This document shows, one piece after another, positions 23,960 to 32,872 of a DNA stretch of 64,000 nucleotides. Made by a program: the position numbers and the translations under genes. Each line of letters opens with the position of its first letter. The first letter of the stretch is position 1. Source of the DNA: an uncultured Lachnospiraceae bacterium. GTDB taxonomy: Bacteria; Bacillota; Clostridia; Lachnospirales; Lachnospiraceae. The DNA lies in the NCBI GenBank assembly GCA_910585635.1, contig CAJUFE010000022.1, positions 3,114 to 67,113 on the forward strand, read 5' to 3'. A model generated the notes under the pieces. It was not told the DNA's origin, searched no databases, and saw only the letters and a program-made list of their open reading frames with translations.

Positions 23960-25069
23960 CTAGAGCTTGCTCTTGAAGATCGTATACACGCCCTCTCTCC
24001 CGATCTGGGCGATGTTATTGGCCATATTGGACGAGCTCATGGCGGCATCTGTAATGCTTTCTAAGTCCTCGGCCCAGATCCCCAGCTCCGACAGCTTCGT
24101 CCGCATCCCGAACAGCCCCTTCATCCGGGCGATCCGGTCGGAGAGTGCCTGTACATCCCCAAAGCCCAGCTCCTTTGCATACTGCTCAAGCGCTGGCCTT
24201 GCCTTGGCGTTCACTAAAAGCCAGGCATCCAGGGTAAAAGCACAGGCCTCCCCGTGGGGGACGTGATAGCGGGAGGTCAGGATATAGGAGCAGGCGTGGG
24301 AACCTGTGGTGCCGGTCTGGGAAAAGGCCAGTCCGGCCAGCAGGCTGGCCTTAGCCATCCCCTGACGTGCCTCCTGATCGCTGCCGTCCTCTACCGCCCG
24401 CTCCAGATAGCTGAGCGCCAGCCCGGCCGCCTTCAGAGCCAGGGCATCGGTGGCCTCACTGGCCTTTACGCTGGACATGGCGTCAAATGCGTGGGCCAGC
24501 ACATCCAGCCCCGTGGCCGCCGTTACCTTCGCCGGGACCGTATAGGTCAGCTCCGGATCCACGATCGCCATGGCCGGGAACAGGGCCGGGCTGAAGATCG
24601 CTGCCTTGATCCCTTTCTCCTTGTCGCTCAATACCGCACCGGCGGTCACCTCACTGCCGGTCCCCGCCGTTGTGGGGACCGCGATCACCGGCAGGGCGCA
24701 GGCGATCGGGTGGCCGCTCAACAGAGCTCCCGGACTGCAGCCCTCCCGCACAGCTGCTGCCGCCGCCTTGGCACAGTCCATAGCGCTGCCGCCGCCAAAG
24801 GCGATGATGCAGTCCGCGCCAGCCTTTTTCACCTTTTCTGCCACGTCCGCCACGTTTTTTAAGGTGGGGTTGGGCTCTACGTCCGAGCTCACATCCACGA
24901 TCTTCCCTCCACTGTAGTCCTTGACCTTCCCGGCCATGCCGGACTCCACCAGGAAGGCATCCGCCACCATCAAGGCTTTTTTCAAGCCCCGTTCATCCAT
25001 ATACCGGCCGATCTGCCGGATCTCCCCTTCGCCAAAGCGCACATCCACCGGTTGATAAAATCTCCACAT
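23960..25069 (-). CDS. Iron-containing alcohol dehydrogenase
   Basis: 369 residues from ATG 25069 (GAGGAG upstream); the longer frame to 25207 lies inside the aldolase gene. Family features: FGGGSAMDCAKA (NAD binding), VPTTAGTGSEVT, the metal-site block ATGLDVLAHAFDAMSS and SHACSYILTSRYHVPHGEAC with the metal-binding histidines. Group III alcohol dehydrogenases reduce aldehydes such as lactaldehyde, or succinate/tartronate-type semialdehydes. The gene begins 17 bases after the aldolase stop, so it probably reduces the aldehyde released by that aldolase. Confidence 0.93.
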   Translation of the reverse strand: MWRFYQPVDVRFGEGEIRQIGRYMDERGLKKALMVADAFLVESGMAGKVKDYSGGKIVDVSSDVEPNPTLKNVADVAEKVKKAGADCIIAFGGGSAMDCAKAAAAAVREGCSPGALLSGHPIACALPVIAVPTTAGTGSEVTAGAVLSDKEKGIKAAIFSPALFPAMAIVDPELTYTVPAKVTAATGLDVLAHAFDAMSSVKASEATDALALKAAGLALSYLERAVEDGSDQEARQGMAKASLLAGLAFSQTGTTGSHACSYILTSRYHVPHGEACAFTLDAWLLVNAKARPALEQYAKELGFGDVQALSDRIARMKGLFGMRTKLSELGIWAEDLESITDAAMSSSNMANNIAQIGREGVYTIFKSKL

Positions 25070-25086
25070 CGCTATCTCCTCTTCCC

Positions 25087-25881
25087 TTAATACGCGTCCT
25101 TCACCTGCAGCACATGGTCCTCTCCCGTGCGCACATCCTGGAGGAATTTCCTGGCCCCTGCCGCCATATAGGGGGTGATCGCCGTCACCAGATACGTAGC
25201 GCCCCACCCGGCGGCCTGTCTGGCGGCAGCCGCGGATCCCACATAATATCCGGCGGTCTTCCCAGCGGCCACGATCCTTTTGACCGTACTCTCCACCAAC
25301 GCTAAAAATGCCGGGTCCGTGGTGCTCATCCCTACAGAGGTGGATAAGTCGCCGGGGCCGATAAAATACACGTCGATCCCGTCCACCGCCAAGATCTCCT
25401 CCAGATGCTCCAGCGCCTCCTTGGTCTCCACCTGGCAGCAGAGCAGCCGGGAGGCGTTCGCCTCCTTGAGATAGGCTTTTTTATCCTCCACCAGGCCGTA
25501 CCGGGCCGCCCGGGGCAGGAAGGCCACGCCCCGCTTCCCCTCCGGCGGGAACAGGCTCATATCCACCACCTTTTTCGCGTCCTCTGCACTGTTGACCAGG
25601 GGGATCTGGATCCCATCGGCGCCGAAGTCCAGGGCCTTCTGGATATGGTCGTAGCTCTTTTCCGCACACCGGACCACCGCCGGGACACCCGCGCACTGGG
25701 AGGCCCGCACCATATCCGCCAGAACCGACTGCTCCATCACCCCATGCTCATTATCGATCAGCAGAAAATCAACGCCCAGCATCGCGGTATATTCTGCGAT
25801 GTCCGGGAGGGCGAAGGTGACGAAGCACCCGATCTGCACATCCTCCTTAAATCTACCCTTCCACATCTTAAGACCGTCCAT
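25087..25881 (-). CDS. HpcH/HpaI family aldolase
   Basis: 264 residues. ATG 25881 has AGGAGG upstream; an earlier ATG (25905) overlaps that RBS. Class II pyruvate aldolase marks are present: FLLIDNEHG, VRASQCAGVPAVVR, ALDFGADGIQIPLVNSAEDA, CCQVETKEALEHLEEI and VYFIGPGDLSTSVGM, including the metal-binding Glu and Asp. The family cleaves 2-keto-3-deoxy acids (KDR, KDG, HKHD) to pyruvate and an aldehyde. It is followed by an alcohol dehydrogenase and preceded by an IlvD/Edd dehydratase, together a plausible non-phosphorylating sugar-acid route. Confidence 0.93.
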   Translation of the reverse strand: MDGLKMWKGRFKEDVQIGCFVTFALPDIAEYTAMLGVDFLLIDNEHGVMEQSVLADMVRASQCAGVPAVVRCAEKSYDHIQKALDFGADGIQIPLVNSAEDAKKVVDMSLFPPEGKRGVAFLPRAARYGLVEDKKAYLKEANASRLLCCQVETKEALEHLEEILAVDGIDVYFIGPGDLSTSVGMSTTDPAFLALVESTVKRIVAAGKTAGYYVGSAAAARQAAGWGATYLVTAITPYMAAGARKFLQDVRTGEDHVLQVKDAY

Positions 25882-26016
25882 CCTGCTCCCTCCTATCTTC
25901 CTCACAGGGCTATCACAGGCCCCTTGTCTATAACTTTTTGCGTTCCCCTTCCATTGGCCGCGCGGTCAGCGGGGCGGATCTGCTGCAAGTCCGCCTCCGC
26001 GCTGACCGGTCTTAAC

Positions 26017-26046
26017 GTAACAGTTCTGATAGGTCTGCGCACTTAC
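26017..26046. repeat. Dispersed hairpin element, copy C (diverged right arm)
   Basis: It starts GTAACAGTTC followed by TGATAGGTCTG and ends CTTAC; the left arm matches the consensus but the right arm has decayed and is one base longer. It lies 63 bases 3' of the IlvD/Edd gene. Confidence 0.55.
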
Positions 26047-26108
26047 CGCGCCGACCATACACCATCGTACCCTTTGGGTAAAACGTAGTGGCCGTATGCA
26101 GCTCCGGT

Positions 26109-27797
26109 CTACCGGTCCCGGAAGGAACGATACCCCAGGACCGCGCCCTGCTCGATCGGCTGGACCAGCTCATGGTACTGGGCCAGATAGCCGGGGGCCA
26201 GCTCACGCTTTAACGGCTCCCACCGGGCCAGCCGCGCATCCAGCTCTTCCTGTGGGATATCCACGTTCACGGTCCGTTCCACAAAGTCCAGCTTGATGAT
26301 CTCACCTTCTTTGATCACCGCCAGCGGACCGCCCATAGCGGCCTCCGGCATCACCTGCCCCACGATGATCCCCCGGTTTAAGCCGGACAGCTCGCCGTCG
26401 GTGACCACTGCCACCTGGGAAGCCAGGTTTGCCCCGTTTAAGGCTGCCACAAAGCTGCAGGCAAATACGGTCCCCGGGCCGCCCTTCGGCCCCATGTTCC
26501 GGAGCACGATCACATCGCCAGGCTTGATCTTACCCTGCCCCAGGCCCACCTTGATCGCCTCATCCTCGCCGTCGAAGATGACCGCCTTGCCGGTAAAGCT
26601 GGGTATCCCGTCCGGGACGGCGGACAGCTTCACGATCGCGCCGTTCGGGCAGAGGTTCCCCCGAAGGATCCCTACACCCGGCCGGGTGCTCTGGGGCGCT
26701 TCCATCGGCTTGATCACCTCGTCCCGCAGCACCTTGGCGTCTTTGATGTTCTCTCCCACTGTCTTGCCGGATACGGTCATGGCATCCAGATGGAGGTAGC
26801 CCTCCAGGCGCTTCATCACAGCCCGGCAGCCACCTGCCGCCTCCAGGTCCTCTGTGCGGAAGGGACCGTTAGGCCGCACGGCGGTCAGCAGATGGATGGT
26901 ATCGGCAAACTTCTCATAGGTCTTGACCACATCCATCTTGATCTCGGCTTCCGTGGCGATCGCGGAGAGATGGCGGACCGTGTTCACAGAGCCGCCGATC
27001 GCCAGGACTACCATGACCGCGTTCTCGATCGCCTCCTTTGTGATCACCCGCCTGGGCTTCTCCCCCTTTTCCACCATCTCCACGATACGTTCACCCACCT
27101 TCTGGCAGTACTGGTAGAACTTTGCGCTGTCCGCCAGGATCGGCGCGTTGCCGGGAAGGGACATGCCCAGAGCCTCCGCCACGATATGCATGGAATTGGC
27201 CGTCCCCAGTCCGGCGCATACACCGGGGGTGGTGATCGCGTGGTTTGTCATATCCACCAGCTCCTCGAAAGTCTTGGAACCGCAGGCCACGGCGCCGATC
27301 GCCTCATACACATCGTCGATATCCACAAACTCACCGGCCATGCACTGGCCGCCTAGCTGATAACCGCAGGTCAGCACGATGCTGGGTACGTCCAGCCGGG
27401 CCGCCGCCATGCAGTGGGCCGGGGTGGTCTTATCACAGGAGGACAAGAAGACGATCCCGTCTAACACCGCGCCCTCCACCATACATTCCACCTCATTGAC
27501 GATCAGGTCCCGGGTGGGCATCAGGTAACGGGCCTTTTTCCCGGCCGAGGTGACGAAATCCGAGGAGGCCACCGTGCGCACCTCAAAGGGTACGCCGCCC
27601 GCCGCCTTGATCGCGTTCTGGACGGCCTGGGAGATCTTATCCACATGGATAAAGCAGCTGGAAAGCTTGTTGGAGGTATTGATGACGGCGATCTTCGGCT
27701 TCTCCATATCGGCATCGGCGATCCCCATGCTCTTCCACTGTGTCCTCCTCACGGCCCATCTTGTTGTACCTGGTTCAAAATTACTGCGCAGCTCCAT
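26109..27797 (-). CDS. IlvD/Edd family dehydratase (sugar-acid or dihydroxy-acid)
   Basis: 562 residues, normal length. Iron-sulfur and metal ligands are seen in NTSNKLSSCFIHV, SSCDKTTPAHCM and TTPGVCAGLGTANSM; the C-terminal signature is NMGPKGGPGTVFA and VVTDGELSGLNRG. IlvD makes 2-keto acids for branched amino acids, whereas relatives dehydrate xylonate, gluconate or other aldonates to 2-keto-3-deoxy acids. The context (downstream aldolase and alcohol dehydrogenase, upstream FAD enzyme, no ilv genes) favours an aldonate. The ATG follows AGGAG. Upstream lie two TATACCAAT sites resembling half of a UxuR/ExuR operator. Confidence 0.9.
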   Translation of the reverse strand: MELRSNFEPGTTRWAVRRTQWKSMGIADADMEKPKIAVINTSNKLSSCFIHVDKISQAVQNAIKAAGGVPFEVRTVASSDFVTSAGKKARYLMPTRDLIVNEVECMVEGAVLDGIVFLSSCDKTTPAHCMAAARLDVPSIVLTCGYQLGGQCMAGEFVDIDDVYEAIGAVACGSKTFEELVDMTNHAITTPGVCAGLGTANSMHIVAEALGMSLPGNAPILADSAKFYQYCQKVGERIVEMVEKGEKPRRVITKEAIENAVMVVLAIGGSVNTVRHLSAIATEAEIKMDVVKTYEKFADTIHLLTAVRPNGPFRTEDLEAAGGCRAVMKRLEGYLHLDAMTVSGKTVGENIKDAKVLRDEVIKPMEAPQSTRPGVGILRGNLCPNGAIVKLSAVPDGIPSFTGKAVIFDGEDEAIKVGLGQGKIKPGDVIVLRNMGPKGGPGTVFACSFVAALNGANLASQVAVVTDGELSGLNRGIIVGQVMPEAAMGGPLAVIKEGEIIKLDFVERTVNVDIPQEELDARLARWEPLKRELAPGYLAQYHELVQPIEQGAVLGYRSFRDR

Positions 27798-27895
27798 TTT
27801 CTATCCGCTCCTTTTCTTAGATCACTTGATCGATCCTTTCTTTGTCTGTCATGGATAGAGCATACCATGCCGCGGTGGGAAGTTCATTGTTCTCT

Positions 27896-27935
27896 TATAC
27901 CAATTTTCTTTTCTATTTTGTTTTGATATACCAAT
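27896..27935. promoter_or_regulatory. Two UxuR/ExuR-like half sites upstream of the IlvD/Edd gene
   Basis: TATACCAAT occurs at 27896-27904 and 27927-27935, 31 bases apart (three helical turns). The E. coli UxuR/ExuR consensus contains TTGGTATACCAA, so each is one half plus the centre. They lie about 100-135 bases upstream of the dehydratase start. A GntR/FCD regulator is encoded at 32057-32752. Confidence 0.4.
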
Positions 27936-28031
27936 GACCCATGGTCACCAGGCGGCCCTGCTTCCCATTATGTCGCTGCCAGCCATCGTATCAGCCTATA
28001 CCTCGCCTGGCCGTTATCTCTTGTCCGGACG

Positions 28032-29399
28032 TTATCCCTCGTCCAGCCGTGCTCCCTCTCTATCCAGCTCCCCCCGGATCTCTTCTCCCTTCAGATCCCG
28101 CAGCTCTTTCCCCTGCCGGATCGCCAGATCCGCCGCGATCCCCGCGGCTTGCCCATAGCCGAAGCACTGGGCCGTCACCCGGCAGCTGGCTAAGGCCTGG
28201 TGCTCCGCACAGATATTTCTCCCTGCGGCCAGGATCCCCTCTCCCTTCTGGGGGACCAGCGCACCGTAAGGGATCTCGTAATAGTCATCCAGCAGCCAGA
28301 ACATGTAGGGCGTTTCCCCATCATGCAGCTCGATCGGCCAGGGGCAGCGCGCGATCCCGTCCGGGCGCTTCCTGGCATGGGCCACATCCTCATTTTTCAG
28401 CTGCTCCACACCCACGATGCTCCTGGTCTGGCGGACCCCCACCTCACAGGAAAGGTCGTTCACAAAGCTTTTCTCACAGCCGGGGATCTCTTCTTTAAAA
28501 AACCGGGCATACTCGTATACCTGTTTTCTGGCCACCTGCTCCGCTTCTGTGTGCTCCTCCGGGTCGCACACGTTCAGCGGACGCCCGTCCCGGCCTTCGA
28601 TCAAGGTCACGTTCATGAACAGCTCCCCGGGACGGTTCGTGGGGTAGACCCAGGTCTTTAGGCGCGGCAATCTGTAGCCCTTCCTCTCATTCGCCATCTT
28701 CATCTTTTCCGTCACCTTATCCGGCGAGATCGTATCCTCTCCCCAGTAGGCCTTGAAGCGCGCCACATCCACCCCGCCCAGACGGAAGATCATGGTGGGA
28801 TTTTGGATATGGCCATGGTCTCCCATGGTATAGGGCAGCCCGCCCCGGTAGAACAGGTCGCCGTCGCCGGTCCCGTCGATCAGGACCTTAGCCCGGATCT
28901 GGGCCAGCCCGCTCTTCGTATCGATGACCACACCGATAAAGCGGTCCTCCTCCTTGATCACCCCGAAAACAGCGCTGTGATATAAGATCCTCGCCCCGGA
29001 GGCCAGGACCATATCCTCCGCCACCTCCTTCCAGCCCTGGGGATCAAAGGGGACCAGATAGGTCTTTCCGTAGAGCTGAGGCTCGGTCACATGCCGGCGT
29101 TTTCGCATCTCCTGATAAAACCGGTCCGTCCAGCCAAAGACCGCCTGTCGTGGTCCCTCCTCCTTCGGCCGGTCACTGCAGTAGAACAGACCACAGATGG
29201 TCCCGGAATATCCGGCCACCGCCGCCCCGCCTAAAAATCCCAGGCGCTCGGTCAAAAGGGTCTTCTGCCCACGCAGGGCCGCTGTCTCTGCAGCCGCTAC
29301 CCCTGCCGGGCCGCCCCCGCACACCAGCACATCTACCTCATCATAGATGGGGAGCTCACAATGCTGGTCATAGATGATCTCTTGCTGATATCCTTTCAT
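28032..29399 (-). CDS. FAD-dependent oxidoreductase
   Basis: 455 residues of the FAD_oxidored (PF12831-type) family. The dinucleotide-binding motif is DVLVCGGGPAGVAAAETAA; later come VLIDGTGDGDLFYRGG, TRSIVGVEQL and the closing ILAAGRNICAEHQALASCRV with QCFGYGQAAGIAADLA. No signal peptide or membrane segment is seen. Members are often found with sugar catabolic genes and oxidise hydroxyl groups, but substrates are mostly unknown. The ATG at 29399 has AGGAGG ten bases upstream. It is divergent from uxuA and 234 bases upstream of the dehydratase, so it could share control with either. Confidence 0.88.
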   Translation of the reverse strand: MKGYQQEIIYDQHCELPIYDEVDVLVCGGGPAGVAAAETAALRGQKTLLTERLGFLGGAAVAGYSGTICGLFYCSDRPKEEGPRQAVFGWTDRFYQEMRKRRHVTEPQLYGKTYLVPFDPQGWKEVAEDMVLASGARILYHSAVFGVIKEEDRFIGVVIDTKSGLAQIRAKVLIDGTGDGDLFYRGGLPYTMGDHGHIQNPTMIFRLGGVDVARFKAYWGEDTISPDKVTEKMKMANERKGYRLPRLKTWVYPTNRPGELFMNVTLIEGRDGRPLNVCDPEEHTEAEQVARKQVYEYARFFKEEIPGCEKSFVNDLSCEVGVRQTRSIVGVEQLKNEDVAHARKRPDGIARCPWPIELHDGETPYMFWLLDDYYEIPYGALVPQKGEGILAAGRNICAEHQALASCRVTAQCFGYGQAAGIAADLAIRQGKELRDLKGEEIRGELDREGARLDEG

Positions 29400-29556
29400 T
29401 TTTTCTCTTGCCTCCTTATCTTTTTCCTGCCTTTTGGCTGTGTTTCCTTATCTATGCTCATTTTACTGTATCGCGCAGACTTTTCATTGTTTTCTGGAAC
29501 CAGCAAGAGAAGCTTTTTTTATCTTCAAAAAACATAGAAAAACAGAGCAGCTCCTT

Positions 29557-29562
29557 TATAAT
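29557..29562 (+). promoter_or_regulatory. -10 element of uxuA
   Basis: A perfect TATAAT lies 32 bases before the uxuA ATG. No good -35 hexamer is present at 16-18 bases, so an activator may be needed. Confidence 0.45.
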
Positions 29563-29594
29563 GAAATAAAAGCATCACACGAGGAGGAACGGAT

Positions 29595-30740
29595 ATGGCA
29601 AACATGAAACTGATATTGCGATGGCATGGGGAGAAAGATCCCGTTTCCCTAAAGCAGTATGCACAGGTCCCGAACATCTACGGGATCGTCACCTCTCTTT
29701 ATCATCTGCCGCTGGGCATGGAATGGGATGAACAGGTCATCCGCGATCTGGTGGATAAGGTCCAGTCCTATGGACTAAGATTGGAGATCGTGGACAGCTT
29801 TCGGATCCACGAGGATATCAAACGTGGTTATGATACCCGCGATGCTCTGATTGAAAATTATCAGAAAAACATCCGCATGCTGGCCCGATGTGGGATCAAG
29901 ATCATCTGCTATAACTTTATGCCTGTGTTCGACTGGACCAGGACCGATCTGGCTCATGTCCTGCCCGACGGTTCCGATTGTCTGTCCTTTGACGCGGAGC
30001 AGGTAAAACAGATCCGCCCAAAAGAAGGGATCGATCTGCCCGGGTGGGGGACTAATTACAGTCAGGCACAGCTCAGGAGCCTGATGAATACCTACAAGGG
30101 GATCGATGAAGAGACGCTATGGAAAATTTGCCGATATTTTCTGGATGCCTGTATCCCTGTGGCGGAGGAATGCGGGGTCAAGCTGGCCCTGCACCCAGAT
30201 GATCCGCCAAGACCGATCTTCGGCCTTCCGCGCATCGCAAAAAACGTAGAAGACTATCGCAGAATCCTCCATTATATTGAAAGCCCCGCCAATGCCATCA
30301 CCTTCTGCTGCGGTCCCTTCGGCTCCGCCGCAGACAACGATATGCCCGCCATGATCCGTGAGTTCGGCAAAGAAAAGATCCCCTTTGTCCATTTCCGGAA
30401 CATCAAACTTTCCGAAGACGGCAGCTTCTATGAGAGCGGTCATGTTACCGAGAGCGGCTCTTCCGATATGGGGGAAGTCATGCGGGCGCTCCACGATATC
30501 GATTTTGACGGTTACCTGCGCCCTGATCACGGTCGGAGGATCTGGGATGAGGCCTGGACGGTGAAAAAAGTCATCCTACCCGACGGGACAGAGACCGAAG
30601 AACACCGCCCCGACGGTTTTAACGGCGTAAAACCTGTAGCTGGATATGGTCTCTTCGACCGGGCCTTGGGTGCTGCATATGCCCTTGGATTATGGGAAGG
30701 GATCGCGAAACAGAAAAAAGCATCACAGAAAGAGCAGTAA
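29595..30740 (+). CDS. uxuA: Mannonate dehydratase
   Basis: 381 residues, close to the family length. Typical blocks: LILRWHGEKDPVSLKQ, PNIYGIVTSLYHLPLGMEW, CYNFMPVFDWTRTDL, LALHPDDPP, TFCCGPFGS, VHFRNIKL, ESGHVTESGSSDM and YLRPDHGRRIW. The His and Asp residues in HPDDPP, HFRN and RPDHGR make the metal site. It dehydrates D-mannonate to 2-keto-3-deoxy-D-gluconate in the glucuronate branch of hexuronate catabolism. RBS GAGGAGG precedes the ATG. No uxuB or uxaC appears in the window, so the rest of the pathway must be elsewhere. Confidence 0.96.
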   Translation: MANMKLILRWHGEKDPVSLKQYAQVPNIYGIVTSLYHLPLGMEWDEQVIRDLVDKVQSYGLRLEIVDSFRIHEDIKRGYDTRDALIENYQKNIRMLARCGIKIICYNFMPVFDWTRTDLAHVLPDGSDCLSFDAEQVKQIRPKEGIDLPGWGTNYSQAQLRSLMNTYKGIDEETLWKICRYFLDACIPVAEECGVKLALHPDDPPRPIFGLPRIAKNVEDYRRILHYIESPANAITFCCGPFGSAADNDMPAMIREFGKEKIPFVHFRNIKLSEDGSFYESGHVTESGSSDMGEVMRALHDIDFDGYLRPDHGRRIWDEAWTVKKVILPDGTETEEHRPDGFNGVKPVAGYGLFDRALGAAYALGLWEGIAKQKKASQKEQ

Positions 30741-30908
30741 CAGATGTGTCTTACGATCACAACATCTATACCTAAAGATGTATCCTTAAAACAATGAAAG
30801 AGGCCTATGGCCGTGCTACTATGGACATACGATAAAGGACAGACCACTGAGCCGTCCTGTCACCAAGACACACTGCAAAGACAACAAAACAAAGAAGGGA
30901 GAAACATC

Positions 30909-32009
30909 ATGAAAAAAAGACTCACCGCTTCGATCTTAGCCGGAACGATGGCATTTAGCCTGGCTGCCTGCGGCGGCTCTGGGTCCACCGCGGACACCAC
31001 AGCTACGCACGAGACAACAGCGGCGGCGGCCACAGCCGCGCCTGCCGAGAGCACAGACGCCGCCAACACCCCTGACGCCTCAGACGCTACCGCGGATCTG
31101 GGCCAGGCCCCGGAGCTGAAGGAGACCAGCTGGTCGCCTTCCACCACCGTTTCCATCGTCGTTCCCGCAGGAGCAGGCGGGGGTACCGACCTATCTGCCC
31201 GCATGTTCGCCCAATACGCCAAGGAGCTGACCGGCGCGGACTTCATCGTGGTCAATGCCAACGGCGCGGCAGGATCCGTAGCGGCCAACCAGGTATTGAG
31301 CGCGGCCGCCGACGGCCACACCTTCCTTTATGGACACGCCTTAGTTAATGTGGCGAACATCGCCGGTGTCACAGACTACAATTATACAGCCTTTACCTTA
31401 GGCCCCACCTTCGCCAAATCCCCGGCCCAGCAGCTCTATGTGAACCCGGATAAGTACCAGGATCTGGACGGATTTATCGAAGCCGCAAAGGCCGCGCCAG
31501 GCCAGCTAAAGGTCTGCACCGAGGTGGGCGCCTATACCTATTATGAGATCTTAGCCTTTGAAAAAGCGGCCGGGATCGACTTAGACCTGGTAGATGTGGG
31601 CTCCAACGCCGATAAGATCGCCGCCATGCTGTCCGGTCAGGTGGACTTAATGCCCGGCGACTATGTTAACTGCAAGGATTATCTGGACTCCGGCCAGTTC
31701 GCATGTATCGGCGCGCCTCTGGCGGAACGGTCCCAGGTCATCCCCGACATCCCCACCTTAAAGGAGCAGGGTGTGGATCTGGTCTACCCGGACCTGGACT
31801 ACTCCTTCTATTTCCCGGAAGGGACCCCGGAGGAGGTCATCATCTGGTATGAAAACCTGGTCCAGCAGGTGTTAGCCGATCCCGTCGCTCTGGAAGCGCT
31901 CCAAGGCGTAGAGCTGGCCCCCTACTATCTGAGCGCACAAGACTCGGCCAAAAATGAAGAGACGATCTACTCCACGATCAAGGGCATCGCAGACGAGCTG
32001 GCAAACTAA
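30909..32009 (+). CDS. TctC/Bug-type tripartite tricarboxylate transporter binding lipoprotein
   Basis: 366 residues from ATG 30909 (GAAGGGAGA upstream). The N-terminus is a lipoprotein signal: MKKRLTASILAGTMAF, then lipobox LAAC with Cys at about residue 20, followed by a 60-residue T/A-rich linker. The mature part shows the Bug fold: SIVVPAGAGGGTDLSARMFA, NANGAAGSVAANQVLSAAADG, QVDLMPGDYVNC and IPTLKEQGVDLVY. Such proteins capture carboxylates or related acids for TctA/TctB permeases, but neither permease gene is near. It follows uxuA by 168 bases on the same strand and may bind an acid entering that pathway. Confidence 0.88.
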   Translation: MKKRLTASILAGTMAFSLAACGGSGSTADTTATHETTAAAATAAPAESTDAANTPDASDATADLGQAPELKETSWSPSTTVSIVVPAGAGGGTDLSARMFAQYAKELTGADFIVVNANGAAGSVAANQVLSAAADGHTFLYGHALVNVANIAGVTDYNYTAFTLGPTFAKSPAQQLYVNPDKYQDLDGFIEAAKAAPGQLKVCTEVGAYTYYEILAFEKAAGIDLDLVDVGSNADKIAAMLSGQVDLMPGDYVNCKDYLDSGQFACIGAPLAERSQVIPDIPTLKEQGVDLVYPDLDYSFYFPEGTPEEVIIWYENLVQQVLADPVALEALQGVELAPYYLSAQDSAKNEETIYSTIKGIADELAN

Positions 32010-32056
32010 AAGCCGTATAGCTCCAGGATCTCCAGGTCCTCTGTCCTACCGCAGCC

Positions 32057-32752
32057 CTACCGCTTCCCGCCCTGCATCTCCGCCATCCGGTAGATCTGGA
32101 TGGTGGAGTAGATGTGCTGCTCGATCGCCTTCTTTAAGCCGTCCACATCGCAGAGCATCAGCTGGTCCACAATCTCCGTGTGCTGGGCCTGGACGCCCCG
32201 CAGGGTCTCCGGCGTGTGGCAGTGAAAGCCCACGAACATCCCAGAATGGGCATTTAGACTGTCATACATCTCCATGATCTGGGCGTTCTGGCAGCACTTG
32301 ACCAGCTCCGTGTGCAGGGCTCGGTCCTGCACATGGAGGGAGATAAAATTCTCCTTGGTGTAATCCTGGATGCACCGCTCATATTCCCCGTTGGAGATCC
32401 GCAGGATCTCCTGGATCCGGGTCACGAACCGCTCATTCCGGCGGGCCATCTCCACCGCCGAGGCAGCGCAGAACTGCTCCACCATCAGACGGGCTTCCCA
32501 GTTATCCTTCATATCCTGGAAATTAAAGGTGCGGACCCGCATCCCGCATTTCGGCACCGAGACCACCAGCCCGGTGGTCACCAGCTGGTTCAGCGCCTGC
32601 TTCACCGGCGTCTCGCTGGTCCCAAACTCTTCACACAAAAGCCGGACCGGCAAACGCTGCCCGGCTTTATACTTCTGGTTCTGGATCTTCACTCTGATCT
32701 TCTGGGCGATCTCATCAGCCAACAGCTCAGAGCCTGTGCGGATCTGTTCCAT
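32057..32752 (-). CDS. GntR family regulator, FCD (FadR-like) subgroup
   Basis: 231 residues from ATG 32752 with AGGAG upstream. The winged helix-turn-helix is KAGQRLPVRLLCEEFGTSE then TPVKQALNQLVTTGLVV; the all-helical FCD domain follows (EARLMVEQFCAASAVEMA, FISLHVQDRALHTELVKCC, HTEIVDQLMLCDVDGLKKAIEQHI) with metal-type His and Asp positions. FCD regulators respond to carboxylic acids including hexuronates. It is convergent with the TctC gene. Candidate operators are TATACCAAT pairs near 27.9 kb and ATTAGGTCTAAT near 38.6-38.8 kb. Confidence 0.9.
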   Translation of the reverse strand: MEQIRTGSELLADEIAQKIRVKIQNQKYKAGQRLPVRLLCEEFGTSETPVKQALNQLVTTGLVVSVPKCGMRVRTFNFQDMKDNWEARLMVEQFCAASAVEMARRNERFVTRIQEILRISNGEYERCIQDYTKENFISLHVQDRALHTELVKCCQNAQIMEMYDSLNAHSGMFVGFHCHTPETLRGVQAQHTEIVDQLMLCDVDGLKKAIEQHIYSTIQIYRMAEMQGGKR

Positions 32753-32872
32753 CTGTCCTACTCCTATCAAAAATATGTAAAACCGTCGCTTTTTGGGGGT
32801 TGTTGACTGCAATTTTTAATGACCGATCCCATAATATACCCCTTGCTCTATATATCATATTTTAAATATGAC

